From the NCBI GenBank assembly GCA_003586115.2, contig QVOM02000057.1:248001-312000 (forward strand): a stretch of 64,000 nt of DNA, read 5' to 3'. Made by a program: the position numbers and the translations under genes. Source of the DNA: Salvator merianae. Taxonomy: Eukaryota > Chordata > Lepidosauria > Squamata > Teiidae. The notes beneath the pieces are model-generated. The model saw only the letters and a list, made by a program, of their open reading frames with translations, was not told where the DNA came from and did not search any database. Shown one piece after another: positions 1 to 11,603 of the stretch (within the stretch, counting starts at the first letter, position 1; each line of letters starts with the position of its first letter).

Positions 1-935
1 TTTGGAATAAAGGGAGATGAATTGGCTATTTTGACAGCTTGTTCCAGCGGTGCTGAATGCTTCAGGATTCTTATCTGAATCTATTAGATAACGGCCCTGG
101 CCAGTGTCTGCTCTGACATGTAAGCCTGGGGGCTTTTGGGTGGCCTGTAATAGAGATGAGGGTTTGAGTTGGCCGTTGGCATGTGTGCTGTGCTGTGCTG
201 TGAAGCACTGTGAAATCTTGTGGATGAGCAAGGGGAGTTTGTGCACACTTAAAAAAGAGACTGTAGTTAAAATAGGGTGTGCTGGTTCGACACACACAGC
301 AGGGTCAGCCCAAATTAGGTATCATTTCAAGCTAACCGGGGATTGCTTTTCCCTAGGTTTGGATAACTATCAATCTTTAAGCCACTCTCCCAAATAGCAT
401 CCTTTGTCAAATGCTTTGGGAGAACAGATTGTCAGGATAACTGGAGCCGTGGAACACGCCGTATGTCCGTGTCTTGGGTATGGGTGAATTGGTGATGTTT
501 GCATGCCGAGCTAATACGTTCTCAGCATTTGACCTGGAGTCCTCACAGCGACATCTAAAACCCTTTTGCTCAGGGTTAGTATTCTGATGTAGAGATAATT
601 CAGCCACACGGGCAGAGGTTTTAATTGTCTGTGGGAATTGGGGGCAGATATTTCAGGGAGCAGAGAAGCAGCGAGGTGGGGTGGACAGCGATTCCGGTGC
701 ATAGCGTAGCTTTTCGGACAGCCGCCTGCCTCTTGCAGGGTGTTTCACTGGGCGCTGGGCTTGGTTTTTTTATTCCGGTGCAACCCACGTCAGCTGACAG
801 TGCCTGTACTTTCTCGTTAACAAGCAAGCACTCTGAAGGTTGAGGTGTGCCGCTTTAAACGGAAGTAGAAGTGGGTTCCGATAATAAAATGTTTCATGTT
901 CCTTATTGATAACCTTCTGTCTGCTGCTTTATCAG
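1..935 (+). other. RBM14: RBM14 intron 1 (3' part)
   Basis: This stretch lies upstream of the first RBM14 exon in the window and ends in the acceptor AG at 934-935. No open frame here resembles the missing first RNA-recognition motif of RBM14, so the exon that carries it must lie to the left of the window. I see no repeat or regulatory element that I can name. Confidence 0.75.
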
Positions 936-3412
936 ACTATGCGTTCGTTCACATGGAGAAAGACGAGGACGCTAGAGCCGCCATTGAACATCTTAACGGA
1001 AGGGAAATCAAAGGCAAACGGATTAACGTGGAACTCTCTAATAAAGCCCATAAGCGGGGGCCGGCCGGATACAGCGGGGGCCAGATGAGCGGCAGGGTGG
1101 ACAAGAGCAAAACCTCGCCGCTGGAGAAATACAACGCGAGGAGCGACGCCGCGAGAGCCGGCAGCCAGGCCTTCCCGACGCCCGCCTCAGGTTACGCCTC
1201 CCAGGACTACGACTACCAGCAGCGCCTGGACAGCAGCCGGTTGTCCCGCTTTGACTCCCAGGACGGCCAGGCGAGGCAGGTCTCTCCCTCCTCCTACTAC
1301 CGGAGAGACCGAAGCCCCCTCAGGCGTTCGCCACAGAGATCCGCTTACGGGCTTTCCGTGGCCGCCCAGCAAGGATCTTACAGAGATCAGGCCGCCGCTG
1401 CCACCGCCGCCGCTGCCACCGCCGCCTCTGCCGCTTCCTACAGAGATCAGCCTTCAGCCTCGCTCGGGATGGCCTACAGGCCCCAGCCGACAACGGGGCA
1501 GGCGGCCATGTATCGAGCCCAGTCCTCCGCCTTGCTCGGGAACGCGTACAGAGCCCAGGCGGGGGCCCCGGCCGCGGCGGCGGCAGCAGCGGCAGCCGCC
1601 TCGGCGCTGACTTCCTACGGCGGCCAGGTGGCCTCCACCCAAGTCTCTTCCTACGAGGCCCAGCCGACGACGACCTACGCTGCCACCTACGGGGCCCAGG
1701 CGGCCGCCACCTACGCGGCTTCCTACGGGGCTCAGGCCGCCGCCACCGCCGCCGCCTACTCAGCGTCGTACGGGGCCCAGGCGGCCACCAACCAGTCCGC
1801 CCTGTATAGCGCCCACGCTTTCTCGGCGCAGCCCGCTTCGTACGGAGTCCAGCCGGCCGTGGCCCACGCGGCTTCCTACGGGGCCCAGGCGGCGTCCGCG
1901 TTGCCGGCCGCTTACGGGGCGCAGTCGGCGGCCAACCTGGCGGCGGCCTACAGCATGCAAGACGCAGCCGCCGCTTCCTACAAGACGCAGCTCTCGGCTT
2001 CCCTGTCCACGGCCTACCGCGCCCAGGTGCCCGGCGCGGTGGAGGCGGCCTACGCGGCCCAGCAGACCTCTTCGGCCGCCCTGGCGGCGGGCTACCGCGC
2101 CCAGCCGGCGTACAACGGGCTGGCTCAGTCGGCGCAGCAGATGGCCGCCTACGCCGGGGCGCCGCAGGTGGAATCGGCGGCGGTTCACCCCCCCTACGAG
2201 CGTACCCGCCTCTCCCCTCCCCGCGGGAGCCGTGAGGACCTCTACCGAAAAGCGGCGATAATGAACAAGAGGTATGCTTAGCCCGCCAGGCCCCGCCTTC
2301 TGTCCCACGCCGTGGAGGGACCGCGTGGTTCCCCGGGAGGTGGGAGACGTCCCGCCCGAGCGACCAGTTGGTTTGGTCCGGTGACCGTGGGGCGGGAGCG
2401 GGGGCTTAACTTTATCCTTCCTACACTCGCTGTGCTGTGAGCTTCTTCCTGCGACTTCAGCCGGTTTTTTTCCTACCTGTTTTCCTGTGCTTTACTCTTC
2501 CTGGGCAGGGGAGCAAATCTGAGGTGAACCTGAATGTTTTTCCCCCACATCTGTGAGAGGAGCGTGAGGGAGGCAACCTCTGACCTGTGGAGAGGGTGAG
2601 ACTTGGCTGTAGCACCTCTGCCCCTTAGCCGAGCGCCATAGGGATGCTAACGCTTGTCAGCCGTAGCAGGGTCTGGCGTGGATTGCTCCAGCTTTCCTCT
2701 GCTGCCAGTAACATCTACACAGTGAGCAGAACGCTTCCTCCCTTTCCAGGGTGCTGGGGGCAACTTAGGATCCGTCAAATTGCAGGAAGCTTGTCGTGGA
2801 CAAAGCCCCTCAAGTTTTTGGCCATCATCTCCATCTCCAGGAATCAGTATTCTTTCAGACCTGTGCTTCGTCTGGATTGAATCTGAACCTTAGATTCGGT
2901 CGTGGAATGTGAGAAGCGCTAAATGCGATCCCTCAGGTTTGGGGCTAATTCACGGAGGTCTACTCGCACGATCCGAGGGGGCACTCGAGTATCTCCAGCT
3001 TTTGCCAGTGGAACCCTGGAGGAGAGACTGCGTAGTTCGCTCCCAGCTAGGCCACTTCAGTGCCTGTACCTCAACACGCTCTGGTGTGCCGAGGGGGTCC
3101 TTCTCCGCCGTAGCATGTGTAATGGAGGCGTAGGCCGTGAGCTTTCTCAAATTTATCAAATGTTTAATGTCTCTTTTCTCGACCAGGTACGGTTCTGATC
3201 TCTCAGATGACCGCCGTTTATCTGACCTCTCAGATTTCCACCATTTAGCAGACTCCCCCCATGCGTACCGCCATTCGCCGACAAAGGCTCAACTGGATTA
3301 TCGCCGCCTCCCAGAAACACAATCTGATTATGCCCGGTACGCGGGGGCCTATGGCGACTACGTGCGTAACGCGCAACTGCAGCTGCATGCTAGTTACCAG
3401 CGCCGCCTCTAG
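936..3412 (+). CDS. RBM14: RNA-binding protein 14 (CoAA), last two coding exons, 5' partial
   Basis: Exons 936-2271 and 3187-3412 join in frame: the split Arg codon AG|G restores the junction Lys-Arg-Tyr-Gly-Ser, and the stop TAG is at 3410-3412. About 520 residues are encoded. The start is the second half of RRM2 ([20 protein letters not shown], with the RNP1-like YAFVHM). It is followed by the conserved [12 protein letters not shown] block and a long low-complexity domain of Tyr-Gly-Ala-Gln repeats. The C-terminus has the [20 protein letters not shown] block and ends YQRRL, as in mammalian RBM14. In the family this is a nuclear coactivator and paraspeckle protein that links transcription to splicing; the Tyr-rich domain drives condensate formation. 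The low-complexity part is much richer in Ala than the human protein as I recall it, with poly-Ala runs near 1387-1440 and 1564-1605. The first exon is outside the window. RBM4 is excluded by the Tyr/Gln repeats and the lack of a CCHC zinc knuckle. Confidence 0.95.
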
Positions 3413-4115
3413 AGGATTTCCCCCGTCTTTGCTGGGGTGGGGCTGCACCGTGGTTCTGGCGCCCGCCGCGGTGACCCCTTGCGCATAAATCGCAAGCGCT
3501 GCGTCCCCGAAGAGCAGTCGTTGCCATTTGATTTCGCAGCGCCCCCTTAGTCGCCGTCTTTCATCCTGCTCTTTGTTACGGACACCCTGGCAGTTTGTCA
3601 TTCTAGCTCGTGTATCTCTTTTTGTTGTCGTCGTTGTCCACTCTTCTAAAAGACAATGTGATTTACTTTAGCAAGCCATACGTGGCCATTTAGGAGGAAC
3701 AGTTTCCTAGGAGAGTCCCTTGGGGGAACGTGTTTGTCTCAAAGTTAGGGCGCTCTGGCTTGGCCTCAGGTGTGCTATCTATTGCTGCACATTCAGTCAT
3801 GTAAAACCAAAGTCCTTGGGTGTGGCTGGCCATATGGTGAATGTTTGCTTCTAGTTTCTTGGTCCTGCCTTGTACCAGGTCCTTCTCCACAGAGAAATCA
3901 AGCTGCCCTTGCATTGAAATCTTCATTTGACGTCCTCCTTGAAAGGACCTCGTGGCATCCCTTCCGAGTCAGCTCAGTTGCTTTTATCTAACGGCATTCT
4001 CCTCTGATTTAGGCTAGTGTTAGAATGCACAGGTCATCCTGATGTTAGAAGAAGCGAGTTTAGATGACTTTCTTTTTGTATTAACTGTAAATAAAATGCA
4101 GTCTGGCTGACAGTT
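3413..4115 (+). other. RBM14: RBM14 3' UTR and poly(A) signal
   Basis: The non-coding tail follows the stop codon. A canonical AATAAA lies at 4090-4095, about 680 bases after the stop, and is the first strong poly(A) signal on the + strand. The cleavage site around 4110-4115 is inferred from the usual 10-25 base spacing. A longer 3' UTR cannot be excluded. Confidence 0.65.
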
Positions 4116-4150
4116 TTAGAAAATCCAGCTGTGTGGTTCTGATAGTTTCA

Positions 4151-4174
4151 CGTGTGTGTGTGTGTGTGTGTGTT
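4151..4174. repeat. (TG)n microsatellite
   Basis: A nearly perfect dinucleotide run just beyond the RBM14 poly(A) site. Confidence 0.9.
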
Positions 4175-7100
4175 TGCGTGTACATGCGCCTGACTTTGAG
4201 AGAGAAAGAGAGAGAATTCGACTTCGATCATCCCTGCTTTCAGTTTTGGGTGTGCAAAGAGCCAAGCCCAGGACCGTCCGTGCTACAGTGGACTCAGGTG
4301 GGGTCAAGGTGGATGTCCAGCGCACAGGAGCGCAGCGGCGATTATAGCAGTCAAGGTTTTGAATTCCAAGGCCTCACACACTACACCACCGTTCTTCAGT
4401 TCCATAGGACGCTTTCTAGCCCGAGGCTGCCCTCCAGGGGAGCTCTGATTCTAGAGTTCTCTTTTAGTTTTGACCGGGGAGGGGTGGTGGGGGGGGGTCC
4501 CTGTGGCTAAATCCTTCCTCTGTAAATCACACCATTCCTTCCGACGGTTTTGCATAGAACGCGCGCAATTTTGCTGGGATTTGTTCAGGCAGTGGGAGCT
4601 GTAAAGCCTCTCTCTGTCTCTCTCTTGAGATTCATGTGCAAAGGGACAAGGAAGGGAGAAGTTCCCATATAAGTGAGGGGGTGAAACTGCGCTGAGAAAC
4701 GCAAACTGAATTCTGAAGTGGGAGGAGGGGTTGAAGGACGGACCTGGCAAGAAACAATTTCTGAGTATAGCTTTTATCCTCCCTGCTCTGTGGATCGACT
4801 TGAGCTTTTTCCCCCCGAGGTTTTGCGTTAGGCACCTCTTAGTTTCTTTGCGATCCAGGCATAATTGTCCAGGAGCACTTGCATGAAACTAAATAGGGTT
4901 CTGTTGCCTTAGCATCATTACCAAACCAGATGGAGAGGTTTGCTTCTGGCTACCGAAGTCTGCAGTCTTACACGTAAATTACCTTTCATTAAATTTCCAT
5001 CAAAACAACATAGTAATGGAAGAGAGCGTTCGTCATTTGGTACTAGAATCTGTCATGGAAAACACGTTGCCTGGCTTTTGCGTCCCATGGAGCCCACATA
5101 AGTATGGCGTGAATCGAAATCTGGGGGGAAACACGCTCAGCTAGAAATGAAATACATCTCTAATTCTTCTATTGTAAAAGTTGAAACTACATTATTTCTA
5201 TTCGGCTTCTGTCCTTGAAGAGCTGACTACAAACTGCCCTGTTCTCTGCTTATGAAGTGATATGGTGAGGACTAAAAGCCATGCCTGCAAAATAGTGCCC
5301 ATATCATGTCTTCCAAACACATACACAGCACAAGAGAGCTCAATTCTACTACAGGGGTAAATTAAACACTAACCTATAACCATCAGTTGTGATGCTTCCC
5401 ATATTGGAAATCGTTGGAGCTTTTTAAATGCTTTGCAGAAAGCTGTGAGTAGCCACGCTTAGGGGACTAGAGGAGTTTGGGTAGCCAGTGATGGCAAGTA
5501 AGAGCCACTTTGGATTAGAAATAAATAAGAGGTCTTCACAAACAAAAATTGCATGTTTGGTTCTCATGCTTCCTTCAACAGCAAACCATTTAATCTAACA
5601 AACAGTCGTTCATGTCCGATTTCAAGCTTGTTTGAAAACAAGAAAATGGCATTTTTTCCATTGGGAAAAAAGCCCTTTTCAAGGGCAAAAATACAGTGAA
5701 CATGAACTGTTTGATTGAATTTTGCATTTGTGAGCGGGAGGGAGACTGATACGGTTCGATCGGATTTCTGGATATGGGAATAACTGCAGGTTCAGTTCGA
5801 TGCAAACATGAATTGTTCGATCGAATTTGCGAACACAGACCAAACTTGGCAGATAGTTAGCATGTCACTGGACATTCGGGCGAAGGGTTGGCCGGAAGTT
5901 TTCTGGAGCAGGTCTTGGCTAGATTGGGCAAACCACCCACCTAGTCTGATGGTGGAATTTTGCTGTAGTCAGCCAAAGGCCTTTGGAAGGTCTGCTGGCA
6001 GTACACGAGCACAGACACATTCTCCCACTCTGGTGTTCCAGTCGGTCTCCAGAGGCCCATTGCCCACACACTTGCCGATAGCCTGGAATCCCCCCTTGTG
6101 CCCTTTTGAAAACACCCGTGTGGATGTAATGAACTCCAGCATCCAACTTCACTGGGTGAGCCTATCTTCAAATATTTTGTAAAAGGGAGATTTTTTTCCC
6201 CATCTACTTTCTACACATCATGCATGATTTTAAGGCCTCTGCCCCCCTTATTCAACCCCTTCCCCCAAACTTGACTTCCACCGTATGAGGACTGCTTGAG
6301 ACGCCGCCATTTTAATTGACCTTGGCTTCTTTTGATGTACAGCCACTTGCGTCCAAGGACTTTAAACCCGGCAAGAACCATTATAGGTTCTAAATGTCTG
6401 TTCAGTTTTTCCGTGCAAGTTCCTGCACAGATCCTACTGTCGATGTGAGTGTAAACCTGACATTTCTCCAAGGGGATATAGAAGCCCATGTGCTGTTTGG
6501 GTTCAGGTTACCGGCCTTTTCCTTTCGGAATAAGAGGAACTCACAGAAACACGTATTTCCCAACAATGTCAAAGTGTCAGAATTGAGCCACAGATCTGTA
6601 TTTTATGCTTAAGCATTTGTGATTTTGTGCAGTCCTTGAACGTGAAGACATCGGGGTATTCTGATAAGAATCCCAGTGGCTGCAAGGTCTTTGATTCTCC
6701 CTTGTCGTTAGACTCTGTCTGACTTGTTGCTAAGCAAAAACAATGTGGATTTTATGTCTTGTTTATGCAGTAGTTTTATTTCTGGCTGCTTGGCGTGGCC
6801 CGAGATTGACTTGGCACATGTTCCCAGATGGTGTTCATTTACAATAAGCGATACTGGTGGAGTGATTTTCTTCCACTATAGTTCCTCCTCGTCTGCCTAT
6901 CTGCCAATTCCTCCTATCTACACCAGCGAGGTGTAGTGAGGACTGAGCATTCTTGGACCAATGCTGGCAGCAGGCATTCAACTACTAAATCGTAGGCAAC
7001 TGCTTCCTCGTCATGGCCTTCTCGGTCGTTGCCCCTTCCCAGGACGACATAAGCCATCACAACGGACAGCTTGCGTCTAGTCCTTCGTAACGGTTGCTGA

Positions 7101-8590
7101 CTTCAAAGCTGGAGCATCTTCCGAGGGAGAGTGACGTACCCCAGCTCAAACGAGATCCAGATGGGAGGCTGCCTGGAAACACCAGTACACAAGCTGAAAT
7201 TTCTTCACTGGAAAAAAAAGGCATCTAAAAGTGGTAAAACGTTTATCGAGCTCGACACCAGTCTGCTGGTGGCAGTCTCCGTCTTTAATAGGAAGATTCT
7301 GCCATCAGTTCACTACAGTGGAGAAGTCCTGTGTTTAGGGACCAGGCTTTGGGGGGGGGGGGCTGAGATGCGGGGAGTGAACAATGCTCTGAGTTGATTG
7401 TTACGTGGCTTGTAAAATCACATTCCCGATAAGCCCGGAAGCAGAGATCTCGCTGAATTCTTTAAAGACATAATTTCCTGGGGAACATCTGCTTCTTCGG
7501 ACCTCTCAAGCTAACCTAGTAGATGTTAGCGTCGAAGGGGTGGGGTAGATTTTTCTCGAGTTTATACCTCTGGCATGGAACCTAACATAATCGATGTGTG
7601 GTTCCCAGGGATTTTCCAGACCTGAGCTTGCATAGCTTGGAAAAGATGGTGGGTTTGCGCGCCTTCTCGTGCCCGGGGATCGGAAGAGAAAGTTTGCCTC
7701 CGTAATTTGCGATCTTCACAGCTTAGATTTATAGCTCCTTCCCCTTTCGTTCAGTTGGACCACTGCTGCCTTGGGTGGAGAATCGGCAGAGTTTCTGGGA
7801 AGGTCTTGGGAAGAGCCGATGGGTTTCTCCCACGGCCAGGAAGCCTGTTTCCAAGCAGGGGGCGGGCAGGATTCCTGGGCCCAGGTGTCGTATTGCTTTT
7901 CAGGTGGGCTGGAGCATAACCCACATTTTTTTTCCGGCACGGCCCCGGTCCTCTGTGGAAGGAAGCCGTAATCAGCGAGAAACGCCTTTGAGATGTCATG
8001 CTAGACTTATAGCACATGGTCCAGGATGGGGCATCTTGAATTCCATCATAAAGCGGCACAGGATGTACGGACTGCCCGTTGGTGCTTCGACTTGCGTGCC
8101 CTGCGCTCACCTCGTGCATGTGTGTTTGCAGCTTGCGTCCAGGACTGGCCCCGTGGCTTTTGGTTGCCCCTTGGCGTCTGCCGGGGTTAACTAGAGTGTA
8201 GTATTATCACATGGAGGAAAGGTGTCTTTCTTGCCTCGCATGATTTGAAAGTGGCTTGGGTGCTGTAAGAAGCCAAACCATCCCTGACTGTAGTTGGCCC
8301 TTATTGCTGATGCATTGGCCTGGCCATTAGCGTGCTGTCTGTCTCCCTCCCCCCCCCCCCGTTTAATTGCACACAACTCTGAGTGGTAAATCAGGCTGCG
8401 GGTCCGTGTCTGGCCCTGGGGTCACAAGGTCTCCTATAACCCCCCCAGCACTACACAGTGTCTTCACAGAGTTTGCCCCTTCGGCTGCATAGAGCACCTA
8501 AGCATCTTCGGAGGCTGTAAATATCTTTTCGGGAGGGCGCAGCAGCACCTCTTGCCCTGCACACGTGACGTCCGTGCCCGTTAATGGGCA
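4175..8590. other. Intergenic RBM14-ZNRD2, left part
   Basis: No exon-like open frame or recognisable domain was found on either strand. The longest open frames are about 140 codons with no splice support. A G-run at 7350-7361 and a C-run at 8350-8360 are the only clear simple sequences apart from the duplicated AT-rich segment listed separately. Confidence 0.5.
5694..5840. repeat. Diverged direct duplication, unclassified
   Basis: Two segments, about 5698-5735 and 5802-5836, share a diverged order of short blocks (AACATGAA, TGTT, GAT, GAATTT, TTGTGAGC or TTGCGAAC). The same region holds small perfect palindromes at about 5650-5690. It could be the remnant of a short non-autonomous transposon, but I cannot see clear ends. 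Confidence 0.4.
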
Positions 8591-8599
8591 GGAACCTTG

Positions 8600-9560
8600 A
8601 GATCTTCAGAACTGGGAAGCGTTGTGGGTTTATCGCTACGCGGAGAGGCACAAATCGCCAGCCGTGAGAAGCCGCGCAGTTCCGCCCGGTGTTTGTGGTC
8701 CAGTGTAGCCTTCGTGGGAAGAGAGGAGTGCCTGCTTATTTCCGCCAGATTCGGGTTTCACTTCAGCCTGATAAAAAGTATCCTGAAAAGATTCGGGGCC
8801 TTTGGAGGAATTGACCGCCCGGAGACGTTTTTACGCCGCGCACTTTGGATGGGCGAGGGCGTCGCTCAGATCAGTTTCGGGGCGCGGGGAGTTGACACCC
8901 TACACTGTTCTACGGCAGGTCCCCAAAGCTCCCCTGAACCCGACGGGCTTCGCTTCGGAGCGGGCACGATGGCGCTGCAGAAGAAGCGAAAGGGAGCCGG
9001 AAAGGAGGTGGGATGGGAACTCTTTCGCCCCCAGCCGATCGTCTTGCTCCTTCCTTGGTGCAATGGAGGAGGCGAAGAGGGGGGTTTCCGAGCAATCCTT
9101 TTGCTAAAGAGAAACCAGGTGCGGGCGGTGGGGAGGCAGACGGAGCCGCCTTTCCGGATGAACACCCCCCCCTCCCTCGGGGGAGAACGGGAGCTTCTCT
9201 CGGGCGCTTTGCTTTCGCTTGTTTGCCCGGGGGTGGGCAAGGAAGGGGGGATCGCGGCGGCGCGCTTCGCTCTCTTGCGCTCTTCAAGGACTTTTCCTAG
9301 TTGCTGGGCGGCGTCGAGTCTGGCGAGCGGCGCTTTCTGGGCCTCTTTGGCGGCGTGGCTCGGGGCGGAGCGGCAGAGGCAGAGGCGGGGTCGTCGGGGA
9401 GGGGAGGGGAGGAAGACCGGGGGCGGGCAGGCAGATCGCCGTCCCTGGCTCGGAGGCGCGCGCCCCGTCTAGTTTGGCCGCGCGTCATTCCAAGGCCAAG
9501 GATTTCCACTCTCTCGCTTTCTCTGTCTGTCCCAAGGGCCCCTCCCTGCGCTGAAGCCCG
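8600..9560. promoter_or_regulatory. CpG-rich island without an assigned gene
   Basis: CG dinucleotides and G/C are locally dense, most strongly from about 8860 to 9480, and drop sharply on both sides. It resembles the promoter islands at ZNRD2, POLA2, CDC42EP2 and DPF2 in this window. No known coding exon leaves it on either strand. Possible roles are a non-coding RNA promoter, an alternative upstream promoter of ZNRD2, or the remnant of a lost gene. Confidence 0.6.
8969..9007 (+). other. Candidate orphan first coding exon
   Basis: Inside the CpG island an ATG in fair context (GCACGATGG) opens 13 codons reading MALQKKRKGAGKE. It is followed at once by a possible donor, GAG|GTGGGA. I do not recognise the peptide, and found no downstream exon that clearly continues it. 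It may be chance in GC-rich DNA or the 5' end of an unannotated transcript. Confidence 0.2.
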
Positions 9561-9569
9561 CGGTTGGCG

Positions 9570-11380
9570 TGCTACAGAGGGTGGAGGTTGAAACGGGTTT
9601 GAGGTTTCTGGTTTCTGGAGATCCCTCAGGTTTGCTCCTGGGCTGGATCCAGGATGCAGTCACGTGCCCTGGTTTTGCATTCCATGCCTGATATACTTCC
9701 TCCCCCCATTCCACCACCCCCAATAGCATGCATACTTGATTCTCCCGGTTCTTTTTTGCCCACCCATTGCTACAGAAAGTCTAGACTTAGGGCTACATGT
9801 CCGCTGCTTTCAGTTCTTGCGAGGTGGGGAACAGGCAAACTTACTAATAGTAGGGATTTGAGCAGTGTATCTTCTGAAACATGCTTCCTTCCCTTCGGTT
9901 GCTACAGACCCTCAAAAGACAAGCTGGAATTGGCACAAGGCCATGGAAGTTTGTTCCTAGTATTCACTTTGCAAGATTATTTCTGTTAACCGTTTCTTCA
10001 GGAACAACCCTGAAGACATAACACAGGGTTAAAGCCCTGCTGTGATTACGGTTAAAATGTGTAACAAAGAAACTGGGAGATTTTACATCTACACTAGACT
10101 ATTCACTTTACCTTTGTTCAATACTCGTGTTCTGTTTTATTGTTTCAGTTCAGTGTAACAGTGTAATTGTTTCATATTTTCTAGATACAGGAATATTTGT
10201 AACATATATTTGTACCATTTTGTTACACTATTGCTTGATTACATTTTGATAATGTGAAGTATATAATGTTTCACTGCAGAACTGAAGGAAAAATAAAAGG
10301 CAATAAAAACAAAAGGCAACAATCTAAAGTCTTTGTCTGATCATTTTTAGCCAGTATCTGTGAAACCTGTTTCCCTTTTCCTAAACGAGTTGTTCCCAGA
10401 GTTTAGTTTTAATCCTTTTTCTGACTTAAATAAATTATCCATTTGCATTTTATTGTGGCATACACGGTATTATAAGCTGCATTTTTGCTATCTGTTGACC
10501 ATGATTAACTTGATCATGCTGTGAAAACCTCCTGGTGCAGCCTTGCTAGTAGAAATGTCTGGCCATCGCTAAGGGCCAAGTACGCAAGAGGGACATTCAA
10601 GCACATACCTATATGCACATACCAGGCAATAAAACATATCATAAGAGGAGCCCTGCTGCATCAGTCCACGGCGCATCCAGTCTCACCCAGTGGCCCACCA
10701 ATGGCTTCTGGGCAGCTCAAGCAGAAAGCGAAGGCAAAACCTTCACCTGCTCTTGACTCCCTGTTAATGGCCTTTAGAGGCCTCCTGCCTGTCTCTCCAC
10801 CTTGGAGGCAGTACCTGGGCATCCATTCTAGTAGCCACTGATACAGCTGTCCTCCTGTGGTGTGTCTGTGCTTGCTGGGACTGACGGTGCAGAAGGCAAA
10901 GCGACTAGCAGGAAATTGTCCCAATAGGTCAGAACAGCTTGAGCCAAAGGCACTGCAAGGCTCTCATTTTGTGCAAACACAAATAAACATAGACTTATAC
11001 ACACATGGTAGCCCTGAATTGGGTGAGAAAAGAAGGTGGGCTCGTGCTTTGAACTACTGGCTCCCAGGCCCCCTGGACTAGGACATACACCCATGTAGAG
11101 GTGCAGTTCTGTGTATGGCACGATTTTCCCACGTGTGTCCCACACCAAGAGCGTGAAGCCAGGCTGCTAGCGGCTCTGAGCACCAGGCCCTTTTCGCTGC
11201 GTCCCTGCGCCTTCTCTCCTTTTGATTTGTTTCTTTCAACCTTTCGTTACAAGGGCCTCTGACCCTACTGCACAGAATGCATATATGCCCTCACCAAGCA
11301 GTGGTTTCTCTTGAGCATGCCCAGAGCGCATTCCCTTTGCATGGCAGGCCTGTGCAGCCCTGCCGTCGGTCTGTAGCGCT
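9570..11380. other. Intergenic before ZNRD2, with tandem poly(A) signals
   Basis: The sequence changes from the CpG island to AT-rich DNA at about 10000-10510. Two AATAAA hexamers lie 4 bases apart at 10292-10297 and 10302-10307, after a T/A-rich stretch that reads like a 3' UTR. No open frame longer than about 110 codons supports a protein. A minus-strand repeat copy occupies 10633-10855. Confidence 0.45.
10633..10855 (-). repeat. Interspersed repeat family A, minus copy
   Basis: This contains the family's diagnostic blocks in reverse: AGAGGAGCCCTGCTG, then GGCAAAACCTTCACCTGCTC, GGCCTTTAGAGGCCTCCTGC and GGGCATCCATTCTAGTAGCC. The same blocks recur at least nine more times in the window, mostly on the + strand. 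Confidence 0.85.
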
Positions 11381-11399
11381 CGGCGTCCTGAAACGAGAC

Positions 11400-11603
11400 C
11401 TCAAAGCTTGGCTTGGGAACAAAACCGCCTCGGAACCCTTCGTCGCTCCGTAGTTCAGCGGCGGGGGGGGGAGAGAAAGGCAGCGGATGCCCCGCCCCGC
11501 TACATCCGGCTGGGCGGGGCTCGGGCTTCGGAGCACGCGCGCGGCGAGGTCCTTGAGGCTGTTGGAACCGGAAGTTGCTCTTGTCGCGCCGCCGCGAGAC
11601 ATC
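11400..11603 (+). promoter_or_regulatory. ZNRD2: ZNRD2 CpG promoter with ETS site
   Basis: A CG-dense stretch runs into the ZNRD2 start codon. A perfect ETS/GABPA-type core CCGGAAGT lies at 11568-11575, only 29 bases before the ATG, which suggests a TATA-less housekeeping promoter with a very short 5' UTR. The GC box GGGCGGGGC overlaps 11511-11520. The transcription start is inferred. Confidence 0.6.

Noticed and set aside
1760..2308. 182-codon open frame antisense to RBM14
   Set aside because: It is the shadow of a GC-rich, Ala-coding exon on the other strand; the composition is Gly/Arg/Val-rich with no family motif.
8597..9472. 291-codon open frame through the CpG island
   Set aside because: It is low-complexity and Gly/Arg-rich, with no recognisable domain; stop codons are rare here because of the high GC content.
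4116..11380. Search for a MALAT1/NEAT1-like triple helix and tRNA-like RNA (these lie near DPF2 in human)
   Set aside because: No U-rich motif pair with an A-rich tract and no tRNA-like fold was found here; those genes probably lie beyond the right edge.
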